A stretch of DNA of 64,000 nucleotides from Virgibacillus_O sediminis (GTDB taxonomy: Bacteria; Bacillota; Bacilli; Bacillales; Amphibacillaceae): the NCBI RefSeq assembly GCF_042643265.1, contig NZ_JBHRRZ010000006.1, forward strand, positions 1-64,000. Direction: 5' to 3'. Shown here piece by piece: positions 23,108 to 31,537 of this stretch. Under the pieces are notes generated by a model. The model saw only the letters and a list, made by a program, of their open reading frames with translations, was not told where the DNA came from and did not search any database. Positions within the stretch are counted from its first letter, which is position 1, and each line of letters starts with the position of its first letter. The translations under genes and the position numbers were made by a program.

Positions 23108-24451
23108 GTGGAATTCGATACAGTCATGATGAGCCGTCTTCTAACCGGAATGACGCTAGCCTTTCATATTATTTTTGCCACTATCGGGGTGGGTGTTCCA
23201 CTGATGATTGCCATCGCCGAATTTATCGGCATACGGAGGAAAGACCCCCATTATCTAATGATGGCCCGGAGATGGGCACGTGGTTTTATTATAACTGTTG
23301 CTATTGGTGTAGTAACAGGAACGGCGATTGGTCTGCAATTGTCGCTTGTATGGCCTAATTTCATGCAGCTGGCAGGTAATGTAATAGCATTGCCTCTATT
23401 TATGGAAGTATTCGCCTTTTTCTTCGAGGCAATTTTCCTGGGAATTTATTTGTATACTTGGGATAGGTTTAAGAACCCTTATACACATTGGGCATTGAAT
23501 ATACCGGTTGTGCTGGGGGCGGGAATGTCCGCAGTATTTATCACAACGGTGAACGGGTTTATGAACCAGCCTGAGGGTTTTGCCATAGAAAACGGCCAAT
23601 TTGCAGCGGTAAATCCGATTGCGGCAATGTTGAACACCGCAACACCAACGAAGGTATTCCATGTCCTAAGCTCTGCTTATTTGACTGCTGCTGCATTGCT
23701 GGCTGCAATTACTGCCTTTTTTATTTTAAAGAAGAAGGCTACTGATTATCATAAGAAAGCATTGAAAATGACCGTAACGCTTGTTTTTATATTTGGTGTT
23801 CTAACTGCCTTGGCGGGAGACTTATCAGCGAAGTTCCTTGCAGAGCATCAGCCGGAGAAGCTGGCGGCAGGTGAATGGCATTTTGAAACTGAGGAGAATG
23901 CTGACCTGGTCCTGTTCGGCTGGCTGGATGGGGAGGAACCTCAGGGGGCGATCCGGATACCGGGGGCATTAAGTTTTCTGGCGTTTGGAGACTTTAATGC
24001 AGAAGTAATCGGGCTTGAAGAATTTCCGGAAGAAGAGATACCGCCTCTCTGGATCCACTATATGTTTGATCTGATGGTTACCATAGGCGGCGCTCTAGTT
24101 ATCATTCCTTTGCTTTATTTGATTGTTAGCAGGGTTAAGAAGTGGAACGAGTATAATAAAGGGCTCCTTTGGATGATTGTAGCCACTGGCCCGCTTGCAT
24201 TTCTTGCTATTGAATTCGGCTGGTTCTATGCAGAGGTAGGCCGTCAGCCGTGGATTCTGAGGGGGTACATGACAGTGGAGGAAGCAGCAACTACATCTCC
24301 GTATATTGGACTGATGTTCTTCCTGTTTATGGCTCTGTATATCGTGCTTGGTACATTATGTGTCGTGACGCTAAGAAAACTGTTCCGGGATAATCCTGCT
24401 GAATTAGAATTGGAGAAACATTATCCCAACCTCGAAAAGGGGGATGACTAA
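23108..24451 (+). CDS. cydA: Cytochrome bd ubiquinol/menaquinol oxidase subunit I
   Basis: Haem-carrying subunit of the high-affinity quinol oxidase that reduces oxygen to water under low aeration. The 447-residue membrane protein begins with GTG at 23108, 9 bases after GGGAGG. Haem ligands are visible: His20 in LAFHIIFA, His in KVFHVLSSAY (about 186), Met in IHYMFDLMV. The paired Glu of the proton/oxygen site are in MEVFAFFFEAIF. The Q-loop is short, as in other Bacillus enzymes. It is the first gene of cydABDC and its stop overlaps the start of cydB by one base. Confidence 0.95.
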   Translation: MEFDTVMMSRLLTGMTLAFHIIFATIGVGVPLMIAIAEFIGIRRKDPHYLMMARRWARGFIITVAIGVVTGTAIGLQLSLVWPNFMQLAGNVIALPLFMEVFAFFFEAIFLGIYLYTWDRFKNPYTHWALNIPVVLGAGMSAVFITTVNGFMNQPEGFAIENGQFAAVNPIAAMLNTATPTKVFHVLSSAYLTAAALLAAITAFFILKKKATDYHKKALKMTVTLVFIFGVLTALAGDLSAKFLAEHQPEKLAAGEWHFETEENADLVLFGWLDGEEPQGAIRIPGALSFLAFGDFNAEVIGLEEFPEEEIPPLWIHYMFDLMVTIGGALVIIPLLYLIVSRVKKWNEYNKGLLWMIVATGPLAFLAIEFGWFYAEVGRQPWILRGYMTVEEAATTSPYIGLMFFLFMALYIVLGTLCVVTLRKLFRDNPAELELEKHYPNLEKGDD

Positions 24452-25464
24452 TGAGCTATGAAATTATTGGAATATCCGTTTTATGGATATTCTTATACGG
24501 TTACCTGATTGTTGCCTCTGTGGACTTCGGCGCCGGCTTTTATGCTTGGTATGCCAAGGCAACCAAGAAAGACCATATAATTAATCAGCTGATCTCCAGA
24601 TATCTTTCTCCTGTATGGGAAATTACGAACGTATTTTTTGTCTTTTTCTTTGTCGGCATTGTCGGGTTCTTTCCCGACACCGCCTATTATTATGGTACAG
24701 CCCTTTTGGTTCCGGGCAGTATCGCACTTGTTCTGCTGGCAATTAGGGGGTCTTTTTACGCCTTTGAAAATTACGGATCGAAGCAGAGTAATGTCTACAT
24801 GTTCCTATACGGGGCAACCGGACTGTTGATTCCTGCGTCACTTGCAGTGGCTCTAACTCTTTCGGAGGGCGGATTTATTGTCGAAGAAGGAAATTCCGTT
24901 TCCTTGAGATATTTGGAATTGTTCTCCAGCCCACTGTCTTGGAGTATCGTCGGCCTCGCCCTCGTCTCTGTGCTGTTTATCAGCGCGGCATTCTTGACAT
25001 TCTATGCCGACAGGGCAAATGACCAACCAGCATTGAAGCTGGTCCGGGGCTACGCCTTGTTCTGGAGCACTCCGACCATTATTGCGGCATTGACGGCATT
25101 CATCTTCTTGAGTCAGCATAATGAGAGGCATTTCGACAACATGATGGATCTATGGTGGATGCTTGGACTGTCGGTGGCATTTTTCATGGCTGCCATGTTG
25201 TTGCTATACTCAGGAAAGAACTATGGGTTGGCATTCTTTTTCGTGATGCTCCAATTCTTCTTTGCCTTCTTTGCTTATGGAATTGGCCACTACCCATATA
25301 TCCTTGATCCGTATATTACCATTCATAACAGTTCCACCCATGAATCGATGGGATTGGCGCTGGTTATTGCCTTCATCGGGGGACTTGTATTGCTTATTCC
25401 ATCTTTAGTTCTTGTATTCAAATTGTTTTTATTTGATGCTGACTATGTCAAAGGCAAGAAGTAA
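24451..25464 (+). CDS. cydB: Cytochrome bd oxidase subunit II
   Basis: Second membrane subunit of cytochrome bd, 337 residues with about nine helices and no haem ligands of its own. The N-terminus ISVLWIFLYGYLIVASVDFGAGFY and the later YGIGHYPYILDP segment are diagnostic for CydB. It starts one base into the cydA stop (TAATG), so the subunits are translated in equal amounts. A hairpin and a fresh ribosome binding site separate it from cydD. Confidence 0.95.
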   Translation: MSYEIIGISVLWIFLYGYLIVASVDFGAGFYAWYAKATKKDHIINQLISRYLSPVWEITNVFFVFFFVGIVGFFPDTAYYYGTALLVPGSIALVLLAIRGSFYAFENYGSKQSNVYMFLYGATGLLIPASLAVALTLSEGGFIVEEGNSVSLRYLELFSSPLSWSIVGLALVSVLFISAAFLTFYADRANDQPALKLVRGYALFWSTPTIIAALTAFIFLSQHNERHFDNMMDLWWMLGLSVAFFMAAMLLLYSGKNYGLAFFFVMLQFFFAFFAYGIGHYPYILDPYITIHNSSTHESMGLALVIAFIGGLVLLIPSLVLVFKLFLFDADYVKGKK

Positions 25465-25469
25465 ATATA

Positions 25470-25510
25470 TGGAATCCTCCCTCGACGATATTTTCTCTTT
25501 GGGGATTCCA
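25470..25510 (+). other. Intercistronic hairpin between cydB and cydD
   Basis: TGGAATCC / GGATTCCA (25470-25477 and 25503-25510) with a 25-base loop and no T-run after it. It sits in the only sizeable gap (123 bp) of the operon. It may act as an RNA stabiliser or processing site that lets cydAB exceed cydDC. Confidence 0.5.
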
Positions 25511-25587
25511 ATGAATTTTTAAAGCAGGGATTTATATGTTAGTCTTTTTAGACACAAACTACCTATATTTAGGTTAGGAGATAAAAA

Positions 25588-27318
25588 ATGAATGAATTGA
25601 AAAACAGACTCTCTGCCCAGAGAAGAAGCATGATATCGCTTCTTCTCTTCTCTGTATTATTAGGATTCCTGGCTATTCTTCAAGCATACTTTCTTGTTAG
25701 TGCCGTTGATCTGGTATTTCTGAAGGAAGCTGTATTTTCAGATATTCTTATGGTGCTGATAGGATTGTTCATTGTTCTGCTGGCCAGAACGGCCGTTAGT
25801 TATTGGAATGGCCGAACCGGGATAAGGATGGCATCCAAAGTGAAAGCTGATCTTCGAAGGGAACTCTTGAATCGCTTTTCTACCAGTCCTGTCCAGTCTT
25901 CTGTCAGTGGACAGTCGGGACGCAAAGTGAGTGTTATGCTGGACGCAGTAGATGAAGTGGACAGTTATTTCAGTGAGTATATTCCACAAGTGTTCCAAGC
26001 CTCCATTATTCCAGTGTTTGTACTCATTGCGGTTTTCACCCAGCATGTTAATTCAGGTTTGATCATGCTCATTACTGCACCGTTCATACCTGTTTTTATG
26101 ATCGTGATCGGCATCCAGACGAAAAAGAAATCGGAGGAGCAGCTGGAGAAGATGGCCGCCTTCTCCGGACAGTTCTTGGACAAGTTGCAGGGGTTGACGA
26201 CTCTTAAACTATTTGGAAAAGCAAAACGGCAGAAGGATGAAATAGAGAAAGGCAGTATTGGTTTTCGTGAAGCCACCATGGAGATTTTGAAGATTGCCTT
26301 TATGAACTCTTTTGCTCTTGAAGTGATTACGATGTTGAGCATCGGCCTCGTTGCATTGGAATTGGCAATACAGCTGATCATTTATGAAAGTATTGCATTT
26401 TTCACCGCCTTCTTCGTGCTTCTGCTCGTTCCCGAGTTCTATAATTCATTGAAGGATTTGGGAAATGCCTTTCATAATGGAAAAAGCAGTATGGGAGCAG
26501 CAGCTAAAATTCAGGAAGAGCTTGATCAATACGGAGAGAATGGTGGATGGGAAAGCTTGCAGTTTAACGGAGATGGAGCACCGGCAATCCAACTGGATGA
26601 TATATCTTTCAGTTATGGGGAGGAGCGTTTTGCCCTTCGGAACATCAACGCCTTCTTACCACCTGGCAGTCAAGCCGCTATTGCTGGAAAAAGCGGCTCG
26701 GGGAAAACAACTCTGCTGCATTTGATTGCGGGTTTAGTCACTCCTGATGAGGGACATGTCCAAGCTGATGGAAACCCATTATCCGCCTATCAGGAAAAAG
26801 AGTGGTTCAACCGTTTAAGCTATATTACACAGCACCCCTATATATTTTCAGGCACCATACGGGAGAATATTGCCATTGGGGCTAATGGGAATCCATCCGA
26901 AGAGCATATTAAGATGGCCGCTAAACAGGCAGGCTTATCTAAAATGATTGAAGAGTTGGAACATGGATATGATACACCTGTCGGCGAAGCCGGAAGGGGA
27001 TTGTCGGGCGGTGAGAAGCAGCGTCTCGCTCTCGCCAGAGCCTTTTTGAAAAAGCCATCGGTCATATTGTTTGATGAACCTACAACCGGGCTTGACCTGT
27101 ATACGGAACAGATATTGCAGGCGTCCATTGATGAACTTGCAGAGCATGCCACCATTATTACGGTCGCACACCGCCTTCATACGATCCGGAATGCAGATAT
27201 CATCCTGTTTCTAGAAGATGGAAAGGTGGCCGCTTCCGGGAATCACGATAAATTAATGGAAACATCTCCAGCATATAAAGCAATGGTGACTGCGCAGCAA
27301 GGGGGACAGCAATCATGA
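25588..27318 (+). CDS. cydD: ABC transporter for cytochrome bd assembly, CydD
   Basis: One half of the heterodimeric CydDC exporter required to assemble cytochrome bd. It was long described as exporting cysteine/glutathione and more recently linked to haem. The 576-residue protein has a six-helix N-terminal membrane domain (to about 300) and a C-terminal ATPase. The ATPase carries Walker A GKSGSGKTTLL, Q-loop YITQHPY, signature LSGGEKQRLALARA, Walker B VILFDEPTTGLD and an H-loop VAHRLH. The gene overlaps cydC by 4 bases. GGTTAGGAG precedes the ATG. Confidence 0.93.
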   Translation: MNELKNRLSAQRRSMISLLLFSVLLGFLAILQAYFLVSAVDLVFLKEAVFSDILMVLIGLFIVLLARTAVSYWNGRTGIRMASKVKADLRRELLNRFSTSPVQSSVSGQSGRKVSVMLDAVDEVDSYFSEYIPQVFQASIIPVFVLIAVFTQHVNSGLIMLITAPFIPVFMIVIGIQTKKKSEEQLEKMAAFSGQFLDKLQGLTTLKLFGKAKRQKDEIEKGSIGFREATMEILKIAFMNSFALEVITMLSIGLVALELAIQLIIYESIAFFTAFFVLLLVPEFYNSLKDLGNAFHNGKSSMGAAAKIQEELDQYGENGGWESLQFNGDGAPAIQLDDISFSYGEERFALRNINAFLPPGSQAAIAGKSGSGKTTLLHLIAGLVTPDEGHVQADGNPLSAYQEKEWFNRLSYITQHPYIFSGTIRENIAIGANGNPSEEHIKMAAKQAGLSKMIEELEHGYDTPVGEAGRGLSGGEKQRLALARAFLKKPSVILFDEPTTGLDLYTEQILQASIDELAEHATIITVAHRLHTIRNADIILFLEDGKVAASGNHDKLMETSPAYKAMVTAQQGGQQS

Positions 27319-29027
27319 AGGAACTACGGAAGGTTACCCGACTGATGTTTATGGAGAAAAAAGATATTCTCATTTCTATTGTTGCCGGGTTTATAGCCGG
27401 AATAGCGGCAGTAGGGTTGTTTTCAGCCAGTGGATACTTGATTTCCAAGGCCGCTCTTGCTCCGCCTTTATATGCATTGATTGTGCTTACTTCTACAGTG
27501 AAACTGCTTGGATTTGTACGGGCCATTGCCAGATATGCAGAGAGATATTTTTCGCACCGGGCTACATTCACCATTCTAAGCAATCTTCGGGTTGATTTCT
27601 TCCAAAGACTTGAACCCTTGGCACCGGGGATTTTTCAAAAGTACCGGAGCGGTGACCTGTTGTCGAGGATTGTCGGGGATGTGGAAAGTCTGCAGAATTA
27701 CTTTTTAAGGGTCTTCTATCCTCCGATTGTCCTGGTCATGGTATTTATTGCAACTATACTGTTTACCGCCTATTTCTCTGTCTATATTGCGCTTGTCCTG
27801 CTCGCAGGTCTGATTCTGACTTTGTTTGTGATACCAGCCGTGTTTACAATCAGGCAGGAAAAAATAAATCAAGATGTCAGGGCAGAAAGAGGCGGCTTAT
27901 CTACAGAAGTGACGGAATTGCTGTATGGATTGCGGGATTTAAAAGTCAACCAGAAGTTGGAAAAGAAGGAACATGAACTGCAACAATCCTCCTTAAGCTA
28001 TATAAAGGAACAGGAGAACGAAGGGATTAATAGGATATACAATCAATCGGTTAATACATTTGTATCCTTACTCGTCTCTTGGGTAGTGCTTGGATTAGGT
28101 GCCTATCTGGTAACGGAAGAACAGTTGAATGGAATATTCCTGGCAATGCTTGTCATGATCTCACTGACCGTCTTTGAAGATTCCGGGCCAATGGCAGTAT
28201 TCCCCATCCACTTACAGGACAGCAGAAGGGCTGCCAACCGCCTTTATTCCGTGGTAGGGGAGGCGAGGGAGGACATAGAGGCTCCCTCACTTGAGCTTTC
28301 TGCTAATGAGCCGCCTGGGATACGAATGAATCAGGTTTCCTTCAAGTTCCCGGGGGAATGGAGGAAATCCGTGGATGAAGTGACACTTACATTGGAGCCG
28401 GGATCTAAAACGGCAATTGTGGGTCCAAGCGGCTCAGGGAAGTCTACGATTCTGCAGCTGCTGCTGAAAATGGCCACGCCTCACCAGGGAGAGATCCAGC
28501 TGGATGGTATGTATATTGATCAGATCCGGCAGGAAAGTATCTGGCACAATGCAAGGGTGGTTCTTCAGGAAAATCATTTATTTTACGGAACCATTCGGGA
28601 CAATTTGCGTCTGGCCGGTGACGACCTGAGTGATGACCAGTTGGAGCAGGCATTGGAGAAAGTGAAGCTGAGCCATTTTTCCCTTGATGCGCACGTATTT
28701 GAAAAGGGGGAAAATCTGTCCGGCGGAGAAAAGCAGCGCCTGGCGATAGCCAGATCGATGCTGAAAGGCGGACATTTTTGGCTGCTTGATGAGCCGACAT
28801 CTTCTGTGGATGCCTTAACGGAAAAACATATTCATGAAAAGATTTTCGAACAGGCCGGGCAGGATACAATAGTTCTGGTCAGCCATCGACTCGCCGGTCT
28901 GGAAAAGATGGATCAGATTATTGTAATGGAAAGTGGAAAAGTCATTGAGTCGGGAACTTTTGACGAATTGATGACACGGCAGGGTTATTTTTATCAAATG
29001 AAAGAAATTGAAAAAGATCTACTCTGA
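27315..29027 (+). CDS. cydC: ABC transporter for cytochrome bd assembly, CydC
   Basis: Partner of CydD, 570 residues, again membrane domain plus ATPase. Motifs are Walker A GPSGSGKSTILQ, signature LSGGEKQRLAIARS, Walker B WLLDEPTSSVD and H-loop VSHRLAG. The N-terminus (MKELRKVTRLMFMEKKDI) lacks a signal peptide, and helices begin at about residue 17. Both ATPase sites look complete. It ends the cydABDC operon before a strong bidirectional terminator. Confidence 0.93.
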   Translation: MKELRKVTRLMFMEKKDILISIVAGFIAGIAAVGLFSASGYLISKAALAPPLYALIVLTSTVKLLGFVRAIARYAERYFSHRATFTILSNLRVDFFQRLEPLAPGIFQKYRSGDLLSRIVGDVESLQNYFLRVFYPPIVLVMVFIATILFTAYFSVYIALVLLAGLILTLFVIPAVFTIRQEKINQDVRAERGGLSTEVTELLYGLRDLKVNQKLEKKEHELQQSSLSYIKEQENEGINRIYNQSVNTFVSLLVSWVVLGLGAYLVTEEQLNGIFLAMLVMISLTVFEDSGPMAVFPIHLQDSRRAANRLYSVVGEAREDIEAPSLELSANEPPGIRMNQVSFKFPGEWRKSVDEVTLTLEPGSKTAIVGPSGSGKSTILQLLLKMATPHQGEIQLDGMYIDQIRQESIWHNARVVLQENHLFYGTIRDNLRLAGDDLSDDQLEQALEKVKLSHFSLDAHVFEKGENLSGGEKQRLAIARSMLKGGHFWLLDEPTSSVDALTEKHIHEKIFEQAGQDTIVLVSHRLAGLEKMDQIIVMESGKVIESGTFDELMTRQGYFYQMKEIEKDLL

Positions 29028-29050
29028 GATGTTCATTTATATATCCGTTA

Positions 29051-29088
29051 AAAAATGGCTGCCCAGATAAAAATGGGCAGCCATTTTT
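29051..29088. terminator. Bidirectional terminator between cydC and pulA
   Basis: Perfect 15-bp stem AAAAATGGCTGCCCA / TGGGCAGCCATTTTT (29051-29065 and 29074-29088), T/A-rich on both sides, between convergent genes. Confidence 0.92.
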
Positions 29089-29091
29089 TAT

Positions 29092-31209
29092 TTATATCTG
29101 GACCCAAAGAGGTTTTTTCCATACCGCTAATTCATATGGGCGAATGAAGGTGAACTCCCCTTTCAATTCCCTCTGTTCCTGTTTTCGGCTGTGGTCATTG
29201 GTTACAGCTAGCTGCCAACTTCCAGGGGAAGGGAGATGGATATCAAATGTCTGATTGACAGGGTTCACAAAAATAGCAAAATCCTCGCCATCTCCAAGGA
29301 GTGTGTAGCCGAACACGGTATGTGGTTCTTCAAGTATATGCAAACGCTTGCGAATTTCTGCTTTTGAGCTCATCCGAAACACAGGATATTTCTTCCGCAA
29401 AGCAATCAATTGTTTTACAAAATCTATATAATGATTTTCTTTATCTCTTATCCGCCAATTGAGCTGGTTTACTTTATCGCCGGAGATATAGCTGTTTTCG
29501 TCCCCACCTTTGCTGCGGAACCATTCCTGGCCTGCGTGCAGAAAAGGCACGCCCTGGCTTAACAGCGTGAGTCCAGTAGCCAATTGATGAACTTTCTTCC
29601 TGTCTGATTCATCCATAAGTGGATTGGTAAGGATGAGACGGTCCCATAAGGTATGATTATCATGGCATTCCACATAATTAATGGTCTGGTCAGCCTCTGA
29701 GACAAAAGGTGCCCCAAATTCTTCCAAGGCAGAGGCTGATATGAGGTTGGGGAGCTTCTCGATATGTTTTCCTCCTCCATTTACATATCCTGTGTCTTTT
29801 GTATCAAACAGGCTTCCTTTCAAGGTGTCCCGGAATTGGTCATTGAAAAAGCGGATACCTGGCATTCGGTCCGAATTGAAGGAAGTGCTTTTCAGTTCAT
29901 CAGGAAGAGCAGTTGGAAGGTTCCACCCTTCCCCAAGTAAAAAAACAGACTCCTTCTCACAGTGCCTTTGAATCAAATTCATGGTTTCGATGTCGATGAC
30001 ACCCATCAAGTCAAATCGGAAACCGTCCACCTCATACTCTCTCATCCAATAGTCTATGGTTTCCAAAATGAACTTACGGGCCATTGTCCTTTCACTTGCA
30101 AAGTCGTTCCCCACACCGGTGCCATTGCTTGGAGTACCGTCTTCATGATAGCGGAAGTAATACCCTGGCACCAACTTTTCAAAGGAAGAAGACTCCAAAT
30201 CAAACACATGATTAAAGACCACATCGAGGATGACCCCAATCTTATGCTGGTGGAAGGCCTGCACCATTTCTTTGCACTCCTTGATCCGGGCTGCCGGATC
30301 ATCTGGGGAGGAGGAATAGCTTCCTTCAGGGACTTGGAAATGCAATGGGTCATACCCCCAGTTGTAAGATTCATCAGGGTGAAGCTCATCTACCCTGGCG
30401 AAATCATTGACCGGCAGCAGCTGGACATGGGTACAGCCAAGTTCTTTGATATAGGAGATTCCTGTAGAGAGGCCTTTTTCACTTGTCGTATCTGCTTCGG
30501 CTAAACCGAGAAACTTCCCTTTGTGTTTCACGCCGCTTGCTTTATCACTGGTTGCATCTCTTACATGAAGTTCATAGATGATGGCATCCTGAAGTTTATC
30601 CAGCCTTGGCCTTGGATGCCTAGAAGCAGGCTTGGCTTGGGAAGGGTCCAGCACTACACTTTTCGTGCTATTAGGCAGTAATGCTTTGGCATAGGGATCA
30701 GTAGTTTTATGGATATGCCCACTGATCTCGACTTCATATTCATAAGGGGTCCCGTGCCAGTCTCCATTGACCTCCAATTGCCAAGTTCCTTTCTCCTTTC
30801 GGCTCATTGTCATGATGGTCTCGCCAAGGTGCAGCTTTACGGAATGGGCAGTGGGTGCCCAGACAGAAAACATGGTGGAGGTTGGCCTGTAAATAGCTCC
30901 AAGTTCCCTGTCGGCATCTGCGTAATTCTTTTCAAACCATTTCGTTCTGACGATCCTCCCGGAATAAACGGGGAGATGATACGTTCCCCAATTTAGCTCA
31001 AGATCTTCCCCGAGCGGGAGGGGATGAAGGAGGTAGAGCTGAACCGATGAATTACTCAGTCTATCCCCAACTTCTGCGGAGAAATATTGATCTTTTTCCT
31101 TCCAATGAACCCAGGGGCTTTCTTCCATCGGAATATAGGCTTCTTCATCGGTAAAGGTAACAGTAACAGTACAAACATCATCAATCCAAGCTGCAGGGAT
31201 TTTCACCAT
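29092..31209 (-). CDS. pulA: Type I pullulanase (GH13), cytoplasmic
   Basis: Hydrolyses alpha-1,6 branches of glycogen limit dextrins or imported pullulan/starch oligomers. The 705-residue protein has no signal peptide. An N-terminal domain of about 90 residues is followed by a CBM48 region (about 100-195) and a GH13_14 catalytic domain. The pullulanase signature YNWGYDP is present, with catalytic Asp in GFRFDLMG, acid/base Glu in LLGEGWNL and the transition-state Asp in ECHDNHTLWD. The ATG at 31209 follows AAGGAG. It is divergent from glgBCDAP across a 328-bp region, so it probably works as the debranching partner of glycogen phosphorylase; it resembles AmyX of B. subtilis. Confidence 0.95.
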   Translation of the reverse strand: MVKIPAAWIDDVCTVTVTFTDEEAYIPMEESPWVHWKEKDQYFSAEVGDRLSNSSVQLYLLHPLPLGEDLELNWGTYHLPVYSGRIVRTKWFEKNYADADRELGAIYRPTSTMFSVWAPTAHSVKLHLGETIMTMSRKEKGTWQLEVNGDWHGTPYEYEVEISGHIHKTTDPYAKALLPNSTKSVVLDPSQAKPASRHPRPRLDKLQDAIIYELHVRDATSDKASGVKHKGKFLGLAEADTTSEKGLSTGISYIKELGCTHVQLLPVNDFARVDELHPDESYNWGYDPLHFQVPEGSYSSSPDDPAARIKECKEMVQAFHQHKIGVILDVVFNHVFDLESSSFEKLVPGYYFRYHEDGTPSNGTGVGNDFASERTMARKFILETIDYWMREYEVDGFRFDLMGVIDIETMNLIQRHCEKESVFLLGEGWNLPTALPDELKSTSFNSDRMPGIRFFNDQFRDTLKGSLFDTKDTGYVNGGGKHIEKLPNLISASALEEFGAPFVSEADQTINYVECHDNHTLWDRLILTNPLMDESDRKKVHQLATGLTLLSQGVPFLHAGQEWFRSKGGDENSYISGDKVNQLNWRIRDKENHYIDFVKQLIALRKKYPVFRMSSKAEIRKRLHILEEPHTVFGYTLLGDGEDFAIFVNPVNQTFDIHLPSPGSWQLAVTNDHSRKQEQRELKGEFTFIRPYELAVWKKPLWVQI

Positions 31210-31449
31210 GTTATCTCCTTCATTGTATTTAGTCCTTTCAGTATATGCTATTCTTCCTTTTTAAGGTAACTGTTTGAACTCTACATCGTATTTATATTTA
31301 TCATATTTTCTTCCTTAGTAAAATAGCCATCTCCTGTAAAGGATAAACTATTTCTCGTCTTTTTTAGTTGTCTCGACAGTTGCTGACAATATAGAGCAGA
31401 ACGTACAGAAAATGTCGAAAGAATTTTCAGACAAATAACCGTTATCCTC
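31210..31449. other. Divergent pulA-glgB regulatory region
   Basis: About 240 bases without a gene ahead of the glgB promoter. It is AT-rich. I see no recognised operator; promoter elements for pulA on the minus strand are not clear. Confidence 0.4.
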
Positions 31450-31478
31450 TTGAAAAGGCAGTCTGATGAATCTATAAT
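31450..31478 (+). promoter_or_regulatory. SigA promoter of the glycogen operon
   Basis: TTGAAA (31450-31455), exactly 17 bp, and perfect TATAAT (31473-31478). Transcription from about 31485 would exclude any start codon requiring sequence before that point and gives about 53 bases of leader to the TTG at 31538. Confidence 0.82.
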
Positions 31479-31537
31479 TTACTTTATTCACACCACTTAT
31501 CATGTTAATGAGTGCTGCTTACAAGGAGGAAGACATC

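Noticed and set aside
29962..30504. 180-codon open frame on the plus strand
   Set aside because: Antisense to pulA, which has full domain and active-site support; no start signal.
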